Assembly (NCBI RefSeq): GCF_035918095.1
Contig: NZ_CP109137.1
Coordinates: forward strand, 5,396,001-5,460,000
Origin: Streptomyces sp. NBC_01750
GTDB taxonomy: Bacteria > Actinomycetota > Actinomycetes > Streptomycetales > Streptomycetaceae
DNA: 64,000 nucleotides
Reading direction: 5' to 3'
A program made the position numbers and the translations under genes. How positions within the stretch are numbered: the stretch's first letter is position 1; every line of letters starts with the position of its first letter. Below the pieces are notes generated by a model. The model was not told the DNA's origin, did not search any database, and saw only the letters and a program-made list of their open reading frames with translations. Below are positions 39,361 to 47,097 of the stretch, piece after piece.

Positions 39361-39888
39361 ATGACACACACGTACAGCACGACAGCGGCCTACGGAACGG
39401 TCGACGGAGGGCAGCGCGGCTGGAAGGAGCGGGCGAGCCACTACGCCCTCCTGCCGCTGAGGCTCTTCCTCGGCGTGACATTCATCTATGCGGGCATCGA
39501 CAAGCTCACGGACAGCCAGTTCATGGCGGCGAGCGGAGCCGGTTCCGTCGGCGACATCATGCGCAGCGTGCGCGACACCTCCGCCGTGCCCGCCCTTGTC
39601 GACCTGGCGCTCAAGAACCCCGAGGGCTTCGGTTACGCCATCGCTTTCGGTGAGCTCGCCGTCGGTATCGGCACTCTCGTCGGACTGCTGACCCGGCTGG
39701 CCGCGTTCGGCGGGGCGCTCATCTCGCTGAGCCTGTGGCTGACCGTGAGCTGGCAGACGAAGCCGTACTACTACGGCAATGACCTCCCGTACATGTTTTG
39801 CTGGGTGCCTCTCGTGCTGGCCGGAGCGTCCGTCTGGTCACTGGACGCCCTGATCAGGCGCCGACGTCATGAACGGGCGGCCTACTAG
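39361..39888 (+). CDS. DoxX family membrane protein with element-supplied C-terminus
   Basis: A 175-aa DoxX-like quinone-related membrane protein with about four membrane helices (PLRLFLGVTFIYAGIDKL, ELAVGIGTLVGLLTRLAAF, ALISLSLWLTVSWQT, VPLVLAGASVWSLDALI). ATG 39361 follows ACCAGGA. The last 34 codons, after GND at the core TGACCTC (39780-39786), come from the inserted element. They read DLPYMFCWVPLVLAGASVW and end in a basic tail. The displaced original end survives at 48821-48921 (DLAYLMAWLPLVLAGASVF). The gene thus stays open and plausible despite the insertion. Confidence 0.9.
   Translation: MTHTYSTTAAYGTVDGGQRGWKERASHYALLPLRLFLGVTFIYAGIDKLTDSQFMAASGAGSVGDIMRSVRDTSAVPALVDLALKNPEGFGYAIAFGELAVGIGTLVGLLTRLAAFGGALISLSLWLTVSWQTKPYYYGNDLPYMFCWVPLVLAGASVWSLDALIRRRRHERAAY
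39780..39786. other. Left junction core (attL)
   Basis: TGACCTC in the codons for Asn-Asp-Leu of doxX. Sequence to the left is chromosomal. Sequence to the right diverges from the native end at nucleotide level but keeps the protein pattern. Confidence 0.75.
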
Positions 39889-40460
39889 GACAGGTGCCGG
39901 TACAGCGTCGCCCTGGACACTCCCAGTGCCTTCGCTATGGCGCTGACGCTCTCGCCCTTGGCCTTCCTCGCCTCGGCCACGGTGAGGAGATCATCAGTGA
40001 TGACCGTGGGTCGTCCCCCGGTGCGCCCCTGCGCCTTGGCCGCTTCCAGTCCGGCCTTGGTCCTGTCCTTGATGAGAGAGCGCTCAAACTCCGCCATGGC
40101 GGCAATGATCTGGAAGAAGAGACGGCCGTCGGCGGAGGTTGTGTCTACGGCACTGAGAGCCCCTGTCAGCACCTTGAAGCCGATACCCCGCTCCCTCAGG
40201 CCGTCAACGATGCTCACAAGGTCGATGAGGGACCTTCCAAGCCTGTCGAGCTTCCAGGCAACGAGGGCGTCTCCCTCTCTCAGGTAGTCGAGTACGGCTG
40301 TCAGTTCAGGGCGATCGGTGTTCCTGCCGGATGCCTTGTCTTCGAAGATCCGAGAGCATCCCGCTTCGGTGAGTGCATCCCGTTGAAGCTGTGCTTCCTG
40401 GTCATCTGTTGAGACTCGGGCGTAGCCGATGAGGTGACCGGTGGCAGTGTTCGTCGTCAT
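39885..40460 (-). CDS. Small serine recombinase (resolvase/invertase type)
   Basis: A 191-aa recombinase of Hin/TnpR size. The catalytic domain (~10-140) has the nucleophile Ser in YARVSTDDQ, the Arg pair in KLDRLGRSLIDL and the long dimer helix AEFERSLIKDRTKAGL. A C-terminal HTH (GESVSAIAKALGVSRATLYRHL) follows. Its stop overlaps the doxX stop tail-to-tail, so it lies at the very left edge of the element. Upstream is a field of GTCTC motifs that may be its binding sites. Resolution or inversion is more likely than integration for this class. Confidence 0.93.
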   Translation of the reverse strand: MTTNTATGHLIGYARVSTDDQEAQLQRDALTEAGCSRIFEDKASGRNTDRPELTAVLDYLREGDALVAWKLDRLGRSLIDLVSIVDGLRERGIGFKVLTGALSAVDTTSADGRLFFQIIAAMAEFERSLIKDRTKAGLEAAKAQGRTGGRPTVITDDLLTVAEARKAKGESVSAIAKALGVSRATLYRHLS

Positions 40461-40469
40461 GTCCCAAGC

Positions 40470-40755
40470 GTCTCATAACTCGTCTCAGAACATCAAGGCA
40501 CTTCAGGTGGTTGTGAGACGGGTTTTGAACACCTCTAGGGGGCTCTGCGGGTCCCGCCGTCCACCGTCTCGTAAACCAAGGTTTCTGAGACGCCCTCCGC
40601 TGTGTCCCTGAGACACGCATCCCGGGTGTCCCGTCTCGCGAATCGTCCCTCTGTCTCACCTGACGTTCTCCGATCTCCGTGTCGGGGACACGGTCAAGTG
40701 AGACGGCAAGGCGGCGTCTCAGCTGGCTTTGTCTCCTTGCATGCCGGGGCGTCTC
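40470..40755. repeat. Field of twelve GTCTC/GAGAC motifs
   Basis: The pentamer occurs at 40470, 40482, 40515(-), 40566, 40587(-), 40610(-), 40633, 40653, 40700(-), 40716, 40731 and 40751. Most copies extend to CGTCTCA. About 0.6 copies would be expected by chance in 286 bp. Orientations are mixed and spacing is irregular (12-51 bp). It sits directly upstream of the small resolvase gene, as res sites do. No gene is seen between 40461 and 40876. Confidence 0.85.
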
Positions 40756-40876
40756 CTGGCGGCAAGATCGAATGAGAGGGGACACCAGTTGGGCTGACTC
40801 ACCTACGAAGCCGTCCGGCGGTCGTCCTCGTCACCTCATCCCCCGCATCTCGTCCGGATCAACCAAGTCTGCTGGA

Positions 40877-41446
40877 TCACTCCGGCGGCACCGAGACGTA
40901 GGAGAACCAGGTCGGCCCGAGTGCTGCGAGCGGCTGCCAGCAGTCGGCCAGGAGCGCGGTGACCTCGCCCTCGTCGATGCCGCGGGGCCCAATACCGCGG
41001 CGTCTGCGCGGCGCGGCGCGCACCAGGAGGGTGGCTGCTGGAGCGGCAAGGGTACTGACTGTGGTAGCCCAGCCCGGCCGACGCCCCGCCGGGATCCCGT
41101 GCAGGCAGCCGTTGTCGAGCAGAAGCGAGGTGGCGCCGACAAGTCGACTGTCGGGGTCGACCGCGCCTGGCTCTGTCACGTCCGCGACACGCCACACGAC
41201 ATGGCCTCTTGGATCCCTGCGGCGGGCGGCGGTGATGGCCTCGGGGGTGTAGTCGACGGCCGTGACCGACCACCCGTGCTCGGCAAGGTAGCGTGCCTGC
41301 CGGCCGGTGCCGCAGCCGAGGTCGACGGCCTGGGCGGGTGACTGCGGCGCAGGGCCCTCGACGAGGTCGACGAGGGGGGATGGCACCCCGGGCTGGTCCC
41401 AGGGAACAATGCCCAGGCGGTAGAGCGTGCGGTATGTGCGGCGCAT
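40877..41446 (-). CDS. Class I SAM-dependent methyltransferase
   Basis: A 189-aa methyltransferase. It shows motif I VDLGCGTGRQARYLAEHG near residues 40-58, acidic VTAVDYTPEAI, and VWRVADVTEP, then LLDNGCLHGIPAGRR. The fold is typical of small-molecule methyltransferases (including tellurite/thiopurine-like types); the substrate is unknown. It is GC-rich, unlike the flanking element genes. The membrane protein gene lies just upstream on the same strand (29-bp gap), so both may form an operon controlled by the HxlR gene. Confidence 0.85.
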   Translation of the reverse strand: MRRTYRTLYRLGIVPWDQPGVPSPLVDLVEGPAPQSPAQAVDLGCGTGRQARYLAEHGWSVTAVDYTPEAITAARRRDPRGHVVWRVADVTEPGAVDPDSRLVGATSLLLDNGCLHGIPAGRRPGWATTVSTLAAPAATLLVRAAPRRRRGIGPRGIDEGEVTALLADCWQPLAALGPTWFSYVSVPPE

Positions 41447-41475
41447 GGAGACTCCTCGGTCGGCGGGTCAGTGGG

Positions 41476-41865
41476 TCAGTGGTCGGTCGGCAGCCGGCGC
41501 GGGTGGAACCACAGGAGCGCGGCGATGAAGAGCGCCGGTGCGAACGCGGCAGTGCTGACCTGGCTCAGGCTCAGGTCTCCTGCGGCCAGGTAGGCGAGTG
41601 TGGCCGTCCAGTCGATGGCCTGGATGACGATCATCGTGTCGATCCAGGCGACCCGCCGGCGCGGCGCCCGCGCCGCGGCGAACATGCCGTAGGCGTAGCC
41701 GAGGAACCGGCCGGCCATCATCGCCAACAGCCAGTTCGCCCACGGAGGCGCTGCCGGTCGCAGACCCAGCGCCGCAGCGCCCCCGACCGGTGCCAGCAGG
41801 AACAGCGCCCCGAGGGCCAGCTGGAAGAGTCCGACAGTGACAAGGGTGACGCGTAGTGCCCGCAC
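41476..41865 (-). CDS. Four-helix membrane protein (hypothetical)
   Basis: About 129 aa with four hydrophobic segments: VTLVTVGLFQLALGALFLL, NWLLAMMAGRFLGYAYGMF, DTMIVIQAIDWTATLAYLAA and STAAFAPALFIAALLWF. I chose GTG 41865 (VRALRVTL), which has GGAG about 9 bp upstream; the frame also opens from TTG 41919. It resembles small DUF-type proteins often found beside HxlR regulators. The gene is divergent from the HxlR gene. Confidence 0.75.
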   Translation of the reverse strand: MRALRVTLVTVGLFQLALGALFLLAPVGGAAALGLRPAAPPWANWLLAMMAGRFLGYAYGMFAAARAPRRRVAWIDTMIVIQAIDWTATLAYLAAGDLSLSQVSTAAFAPALFIAALLWFHPRRLPTDH

Positions 41866-41919
41866 GGGTGGTGCTCCGTTCAGCCGGTGGACGATGCCGT
41901 GACAGTAGGCGAGCACCAA

Positions 41920-41984
41920 GGCTGATTGTCAAAGAGTGAACTAGTATCCGTTCTTGAACTATTGGACGTGAGCAGGGAGATGCC
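41920..41984. promoter_or_regulatory. Divergent promoter/operator between membrane protein and HxlR genes
   Basis: AT-rich for this genome. It holds GTGAACTAGTATCC and GTTCTTGAACTATTGG, with AACTA repeated and an ACTAGT palindrome. This is a likely HxlR operator overlapping both promoters. Confidence 0.5.
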
Positions 41985-42335
41985 ATGGACGAGAAATGTG
42001 CCGACGACGGCTGCCCCGTGGCCCGGGCGGTAGAGATCCTGGACGGCAGGTGGACGATGCTCGTGATCCGCGACCTGCTCGGCGGCACCAAGCGCTTCTC
42101 CGAGCTGCGCAACTCGCTTGCCGGCATCAGCCCCAAGACCCTCACCGACCGGCTGCGCTCGCTGGAGGAGCACGGGCTGGTCCGCCGCGTCATCCACGCC
42201 GAGGTACCCCCGCGCGTGGAGTACACGCTGACCGACACGGGCCTCGGCCTCGAACCCGCCATTCGCGCACTGGGCGCTTGGGGTGCCACGGTGGCGTCAG
42301 CACCGGCAGGAACTCCCACGACTGGCGTCAAGTAG
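41985..42335 (+). CDS. HxlR family transcriptional regulator
   Basis: A 116-aa winged-helix regulator. It shows CPVARAVEILDGRWTMLVIR, FSELRNSLAGISPKTLTDRL (recognition helix), LEEHGLVRRV and the wing VPPRVEYTLTDTG. N-terminal Cys5 and Cys10 (EKCADDGCPV) suggest redox or electrophile sensing, as in many HxlR proteins. ATG has GGGAG upstream. It probably controls the divergent membrane protein / methyltransferase pair. Confidence 0.93.
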   Translation: MDEKCADDGCPVARAVEILDGRWTMLVIRDLLGGTKRFSELRNSLAGISPKTLTDRLRSLEEHGLVRRVIHAEVPPRVEYTLTDTGLGLEPAIRALGAWGATVASAPAGTPTTGVK

Positions 42336-42625
42336 TTGGCGCGGGGCACCGACCTGCGCGACCGGGGCATACGCCTCCAGTCCGACGAGCAGAGATCGAC
42401 AGCGACTCGTTCGGCATGCTGGCAACCTTCGCCGACCTCCCCCGCCTCCTCGGCGTGACGGACGTAGTCCCAGCTGCAACATCAAGTGAGACCGTCCGCC
42501 GGGTAAATCTCACCGCTGATTACATCAGCCCAGGTATGATCAATTGAGATGGGACGCCGGGGTGATGCAGGTGGGAATCCCTGGCAGGGACCGCAGGGGG
42601 ACGTTCCTTCGACGCTGTACGGGTT
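42336..42625. other. Cassette edge without recognised gene
   Basis: The 290 bp after the HxlR gene hold only short frames. TCAAGTGAGAC at 42482 repeats a string found at 40694. GATCAATTGAGATGGGACGCC at 42538 matches 17 of 21 bases of 40766-40786. These mark a possible right edge of the cargo cassette. Confidence 0.5.
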
Positions 42626-42814
42626 TCAGGACTTGTCCCGGTCGGTGCAGTGCCAACACCGGCACGGAGGCCATGCGGACGTCATCAGAACCGGAAGGTC
42701 GTCTGAAATGAACACGGCCTGCTCGGGCTCCCAGCTTTTCCCGGAGTCGTGAGAGACCCGCATGGTCATCAAGGGTCGGTCGGCGAAGAGTTCGGGTTCC
42801 TTCTCGTGGCTCAT
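42626..42814 (-). CDS. Very small hypothetical protein (62 aa)
   Basis: It reads MSHEKEPELFADRPLMTMRV and ends WPPCRCWHCTDRDKS with three clustered Cys. Its ATG overlaps the stop of the 64-aa gene before it (ATGA), so the two are coupled. Short proteins of this style (LMTMRV-type) often follow XRE/DUF5753 regulators in Streptomyces mobile elements. Function unknown. Confidence 0.72.
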   Translation of the reverse strand: MSHEKEPELFADRPLMTMRVSHDSGKSWEPEQAVFISDDLPVLMTSAWPPCRCWHCTDRDKS

Positions 42815-43005
42815 GCCCCGTGCGCCCCGGTGTGATGCTGGCGCAGTTCGACGTTCGCGTCAGAGGCAGCGCTGTAGTCGCCTCTGGAGCGGGAGTTCTC
42901 CCGACGTACGCAGATTCCGAGACATTGACCGCACCCTGGCACCGCTTTGGGTTCCTGCGGTAGTTCGGCGAGTTCATATCCCTGGAGCTTCTGTGTGTTC
43001 GTCAT
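42811..43005 (-). CDS. Very small Cys-containing hypothetical protein (64 aa)
   Basis: It has CGQCLGICVRR and the motif SRGDYSAASDANVELRQHH, a recurring pattern in tiny actinobacterial proteins next to XRE regulators. The four-base overlap with the next gene and the same strand as the interrupted regulator place it at the end of that operon. Function unknown. Confidence 0.75.
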   Translation of the reverse strand: MTNTQKLQGYELAELPQEPKAVPGCGQCLGICVRRENSRSRGDYSAASDANVELRQHHTGAHGA

Positions 43006-43089
43006 CAGTCCTCCCCGGCTTCGTGGGCTTATCCATGATCGGGCCTCACCGGGTGTGAACCTAGCCTTATTGGCGTTGTCGGGTAACGA

Positions 43090-43340
43090 TCAAGAGCGGA
43101 AGCGGTCCGCCCACTCAGTCAGTCGCTCTCTGCATTGCTCTCCGAACAAGGCATGACCCTCGTGCACCGCGAACTCATTCAGGTATGCCGAGACATCTCG
43201 ATGGTCTCTGAACACCATTGCCCCTGTCTGGGTCTCCACTGTGGCTATTCGACTGTCATAGATAGTGAAGGTGTTCAACGGGCCAATCTGCATATGGCCC
43301 TCCAAGGGGATGATTCCGAGTCTGATGTTAGGCAGCAGGC
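43090..43340 (-). pseudogene. 3' part of XRE/DUF5753 regulator, cut off by group II intron
   Basis: It encodes the last 83 residues of a DUF5753 effector domain: LLPNIRLGIIPLEG, FTIYDSRIATVETQTGAMVF, and the C-terminus ERLTEWADRFRS. It lacks its own start and continues the frame of 45388-45970 exactly when 43341-45387 is removed. The joining codon is AGC (Ser). Confidence 0.9.
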
Positions 43341-45387
43341 GTACGTCCAGCAGTCCGGGCGTCATCACAGTTCAGAAGGGGTGTGGGTGATGTATCCGGA
43401 CGTCAAGCTCAGGATAGCCAGCCGGTGTAAGTCCGGTTCGGGGAGACGCCAGGGTCCCCGGTAGCTGACTCCCGGCGTCACTCGAAATGGTGGCGTCGAA
43501 GTGGAGTGACAAGCGCCCTTCGGGGGCGTGCAACCGACCAGTCCGCAACATGAAGTGAAGCCTGCAGCGTCGTCATTTAACCCCCGCCCCCGGGCGGGCC
43601 AAGGAGGAGCCGAGCCTGTGCTTGTTTGGCGAAGGCCATGGAAGGCGATCTCGGGCCTGGAGCGGTCGCCGAAGAACCTCCCGGCGTAAGGGGCGTGGAA
43701 TGGTCGGAAGGTCGTCCTGGGAACTGGAGAGGGCCTCCTCGGCCCCGGGTTTGCGGCCCGGGAAGCGTGGCCTGCCTATAACCGGCAGAACCGGGAAATG
43801 GCGGGTTGTCGAGAGGCAGTCGGAGGGGGTCGTAGTAGTGGTGATCGGCGGGACAACACAACCCGTCGGGAGCGAAGGACTCCTGCTTCATCGATGCGAT
43901 TCGCGAACAGGGAGGGACCCGGATGAGTGCCGTTTCGGCTAGTTCCATCCGCCGGGAGGAAGGCGCCGCAGGACCGGGTGGCCGTCCTTTGGACAAGGTC
44001 CGAGCCTTGCAACGGACGCTTTACCGCTGTGCCAAGCAAGAACCCGAACGCCGGTTTCACGCCCTGTATAGCCATGTCCACCGCATGGACGTTCTTCGGC
44101 GGGCGTGGGTCGGTGTGTGTGCGAACCGAGGAGCCCCGGGCGTTGATGGCGTGACCGTCGACGCAGTGGCGGTCTCGGGGGTGGATGCGTTCCTCCAGGA
44201 CCTGGCCGAGCGCCTGCGGACGTATACGTATCGTCCGTCGGTGCTGCGGCGGGTCCGGATTCCCAAGCCGGGGCGGCCGGGGGAGTTTCGGCCCCTGTCG
44301 ATTCCCACCGTGGCGGACCGGGTGGTGATGACGGCCGCGAAACTGGTTCTGGAACCGGTCTTCGAGGCCCAGTTCACCGAGGCGAGCTACGGATTCCGGC
44401 CCAAGCGGTCCGCGATCGGCGCGTGCGAAACAGTGCGCGTCGCGGCGAACCAACGGCGGGAGTGGGTTTTCGAGGCCGATATCCGGGACTGCTTCGGGAC
44501 GATCGACCACGACGCGTTGATGGCCCAGGTGGCCCGACATGTGGTGGACCGGCCGTTCCTGAAGGTGATCCGGGCCTGGCTGAGGATGGGAGTTCTGGAG
44601 GGCGGGGTGACCTCCCCGACCGGGGCGGGAACTCCGCAGGGCTCACCGATTTCCCCACTGCTGGCAAATATCGCCCTGCATGTCCTCGATGAGGCGTGGC
44701 AGGTCGAGGGCCGTCGGCTGGGAGTGCTGGTGAGGTACTGCGACGACTTCGTGGTTCTGTCGCCGACCGAGCATCGGGCCCAGCAGGCCCGGGAATTGGC
44801 GGCGAGAGTGCTCGGACGGCTCGGGATGCGCCTGCATCCGGAGAAGACCGGCATTGTCTGTCTCACGCGGGGCGGACAGGGCTTCGATTTCCTCGGATTC
44901 CACCACCGGAAAGCGGAATCGTGGAAGTGGCGGGGCAGGTTCTACCTGCGTCGCTGGCCCTCGGTCAGAGCGATGCGAGTGCTGCGGGAGAAAGTCCGCA
45001 CGGCTACCGCGATCTCGAAGACCGAGCGGCCGGTGTCCGCCGTGGTCGCCGATCTGAACCCGGTCCTGCGGGGCTGGGCGGCGTACTTCCGTAACGGGAA
45101 CTCCGGACGGAAGTTCAACGTGATCGACGGCTACATCCACGAACGGCTGGCGATCTTCACCAGCCGGAAACACGGCCGAGCGGGTCGGAACTGGGCCACC
45201 CGTTACACCTACGGATGGATCACCCGGCTCGGGGTCTACCGCCTCACCGGAAACGTACGCTGGGCGACGGCGCATGCCAGTCGGTGAACGATGTCGGAAA
45301 GCCGTGTGCGGGAGAACCGCATGCACGGTTTGAAGCGGCGGGGACTGGAAACGGAGCATCAGCCACCGCGCCAGTCCCCGACCCTAC
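43341..45387 (+). mobile_element. Group II intron (antisense insertion)
   Basis: A 2047-bp intron. It has an open 5' ribozyme part (43341-43922) and a reverse transcriptase/maturase. Domain V at 45299-45331 is a 33-nt hairpin with AGCCGTGTGCGG and GCATGCACGGTTT. Domain VI is the stem GGGGACTGG / CCAGTCCCC (45340-45379), and the end is CCTAC. The boundaries come from frame reconstruction of the host gene. A candidate EBS1 (GCCTGC, 43560-43565) pairs with the exon end GCAGGC (43335-43340). The intron is opposite to host-gene transcription and cannot be spliced from its mRNA. Confidence 0.87.
43923..45287 (+). CDS. ltrA: Group II intron reverse transcriptase/maturase
   Basis: A 454-aa intron-encoded protein. 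The RT domain has PGVDGVTVDAV, IPKPGRPGEFRPLSIPTVADR, FEADIRDCFGTIDHDAL, GTPQGSPISPLLANIAL and an active site YCDD (VRYCDDFVV, near residue 272) in place of the usual YADD. The maturase X domain follows (VVADLNPVLRGWAAYFRNGNS). There is no HNH endonuclease domain at the C-terminus, so mobility would rely on replication forks or another primer. ATG has GAGGGACCCGG upstream. Frame and motifs look intact. Confidence 0.95.
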   Translation: MSAVSASSIRREEGAAGPGGRPLDKVRALQRTLYRCAKQEPERRFHALYSHVHRMDVLRRAWVGVCANRGAPGVDGVTVDAVAVSGVDAFLQDLAERLRTYTYRPSVLRRVRIPKPGRPGEFRPLSIPTVADRVVMTAAKLVLEPVFEAQFTEASYGFRPKRSAIGACETVRVAANQRREWVFEADIRDCFGTIDHDALMAQVARHVVDRPFLKVIRAWLRMGVLEGGVTSPTGAGTPQGSPISPLLANIALHVLDEAWQVEGRRLGVLVRYCDDFVVLSPTEHRAQQARELAARVLGRLGMRLHPEKTGIVCLTRGGQGFDFLGFHHRKAESWKWRGRFYLRRWPSVRAMRVLREKVRTATAISKTERPVSAVVADLNPVLRGWAAYFRNGNSGRKFNVIDGYIHERLAIFTSRKHGRAGRNWATRYTYGWITRLGVYRLTGNVRWATAHASR

Positions 45388-45970
45388 TGATTGATGCCAG
45401 CCGGTCGATCTGCATCGCCATGGCTGAGGCAGGGAGAAACGGCCACCTGACGGCTTGCTCGGTTAGGATAAAGGTGAAGCGTTTTGAGGTGTCGTAAAGG
45501 ACGGACTGCCGTTCAATCTTCTTCGCAATGGCCTTACTGTGGTCGCCGGGGAGCTGGGCAAGACTTGTCCTGACGTATTCTGGTGTGGCAAGTAGCCCGG
45601 TCACCATAGACAGCAGAAAATATCTGAATTCTGTGGATGACTGCTCGAAACCGGCTAGCTCGTTCTGCTTCTTCTCCAAGCCGGTGCGGCGCTGTGACCA
45701 AACGTCTTGCCATTCGGTATTGGCGGTGCGCGCCAATGCGGCCACCTGGGCGACAAGATTCGGTGGGGCATCAAGGGCCCTTAGGATCAGTTCTACATCA
45801 ACAAGGCTGGGTGTTAGCTTCGCTCCTTCGATATTGCTGATCTTTGTCTGTGACATATTGCAGCGAGAGGCGAGCCGAGTCTGTGTGACCCCGGCCCGCT
45901 TGCGAAGCGTCTTCAGAGTTTCAGCCAGATCCGCCCTGGACTGGCCTAGCTCTTCCGGCTCAAACGTCAA
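45388..45970 (-). pseudogene. 5' part of XRE/DUF5753 (Scr1-type) regulator, interrupted by group II intron
   Basis: The first 194 codons: an N-terminal XRE helix-turn-helix (ETLKTLRKRAGVTQTRLASR, MSQTKISNIEGAK) and the start of DUF5753 (LLATPEYVRTSLAQLP, KKIERQSVLYDTSKRFTFIL, MQIDRLASI). The open frame runs nine codons into the intron and stops at 45359. With 43090-43340 it would make 277 aa, the normal family length. Such proteins act as DNA-binding partners of small effectors in Streptomyces development loci. Its ATG overlaps the DUF6879 stop by 11 bp. Confidence 0.92.
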
Positions 45971-46481
45971 GACCCTTCACGTACTCCTCAAAGGGCACCG
46001 ACTCGGCCAGTGCGATGCGCTGGTATTCGATGAACGCTGTCACGTCACCCTCGTACAGTTCCCGGCTGATCTGCGTGCCGTCCGTCTCGTAATGCATGAG
46101 GACGACTTCCCTTTTGTCGAACACCCAGAAGTCTTCGACATCGGCCAGGGGGTTGTTCCGGCCCGTCACGTCTATGATTCGGATGTCTTCTCCGGCCCAC
46201 ACATGCGGCAGGTAGTACATGAATTCGTACTGAAGGTATGTGGTCAGAGGGCGGGTGATGATGTGTACGCGCCCTTTGCTCTTTCCTTCACGACGCACCC
46301 TCTTCAGATCCTCGGTGTACGCGTTGGAGTGCGTGTGAGGGTCGATGCGCTCGCCAGCCAGATATGCCCGGATCTCTTCCTCTTCCTGAGGAACCCTGTA
46401 CTCGGGCAGCGTTTCAAGCCGCCACGCCTCACTCTGGAAATCCCGGAACTTGGCTTGCCAAACTTCACCATCCAAGAGCAC
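45960..46481 (-). CDS. DUF6879 family protein
   Basis: A 173-aa protein from GTG 46481 with AGGGAGG 6 bp upstream. It shows FRDFQSEAWRLETLPEYRVPQE, KSKGRVHIITRPLTTYLQYE, EDIRIIDVTGRN, DFWVFDKREVVLMHYETDG and a C-terminal helix. DUF6879 proteins are found beside XRE/DUF5753 regulators in actinomycetes; their role is not established. Here the gene overlaps the upstream small gene by 17 bp and the regulator gene by 11 bp, so the three were built as a coupled operon. Confidence 0.88.
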   Translation of the reverse strand: MLLDGEVWQAKFRDFQSEAWRLETLPEYRVPQEEEEIRAYLAGERIDPHTHSNAYTEDLKRVRREGKSKGRVHIITRPLTTYLQYEFMYYLPHVWAGEDIRIIDVTGRNNPLADVEDFWVFDKREVVLMHYETDGTQISRELYEGDVTAFIEYQRIALAESVPFEEYVKGLDV

Positions 46482-46671
46482 GAACGGCCTCCCTGAGAAC
46501 CGATTCCGGGATCTCCACCAGGGCCTCACCCCGCGGAGGCTGGAAGGCGTTGGACACGTCGCCCTGGACGACGATGGAGCCGCTCGCTGTCCGGTATACG
46601 TTGGGGCAGTCGTTCTGATTGCACTCCCCGTTGCCGTTTCCGGTGAGTCGGGTCAGTTCCTCACGTGCCAT
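46465..46671 (-). CDS. Small hypothetical protein (68 aa), first gene of the XRE/DUF6879 operon
   Basis: It starts at ATG 46671 behind GGGG (7 bp) and reads MAREELTRLTGNGNGECNQN, DCPNVYRTASGSIVVQGD and ends in LREAVRALGW. The frame can extend to ATG 46737 (MATLRIVAFQES). Cys residues in GECNQNDCPN could bind metal. Homolog-like small proteins with the VYRT...VVQGD pattern are common in front of DUF6879 genes in Streptomyces. Function unknown. Confidence 0.75.
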   Translation of the reverse strand: MAREELTRLTGNGNGECNQNDCPNVYRTASGSIVVQGDVSNAFQPPRGEALVEIPESVLREAVRALGW

Positions 46672-47097
46672 GGGAAACCCCCTTGCCTGTGGCCCCTGTT
46701 GGGACTCCTGGAAGGCGACGATACGTAGGGTGGCCATGGTCGTCCATGCGGCAACACAAATATTCGCGTTGCCGGGTAAGGATCTTGAGTTGAGGCTCCC
46801 CGTGGGGTGTGGCGGTTCGTCAGGTGCGGTGTGTGCAAGCACCGATCACGCCGTTGGTGTGCAGTCCGCCTGTGATCGGAAGCGCTGTACGGCCTGCAGT
46901 GCCACTCGTTGAGACTGAGCGGCTTTCCCTGCCCGGCAATGTCGTTCGGAGCGCCAGGAAGCTGCCCAGGGGTCGCTTCGGCCTTGGTGGGTACATCCGC
47001 CTTGGCGAGGGGAACGCACTTCGCTCTCGTGTGACTTGCCTCTCGCTCCCTCGACATGCTGCCCCGGAACCGCTCAGAGGACACGTACATATTTTAT

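Noticed and set aside
40470..40755. CRISPR-like array
   Set aside because: The repeated unit is only 5-7 bp, in both orientations, with irregular spacing and no cas genes.
45359..45970. Intact 203-aa XRE regulator
   Set aside because: The last nine codons come from the intron and the DUF5753 domain stops midway; the rest lies beyond the intron.
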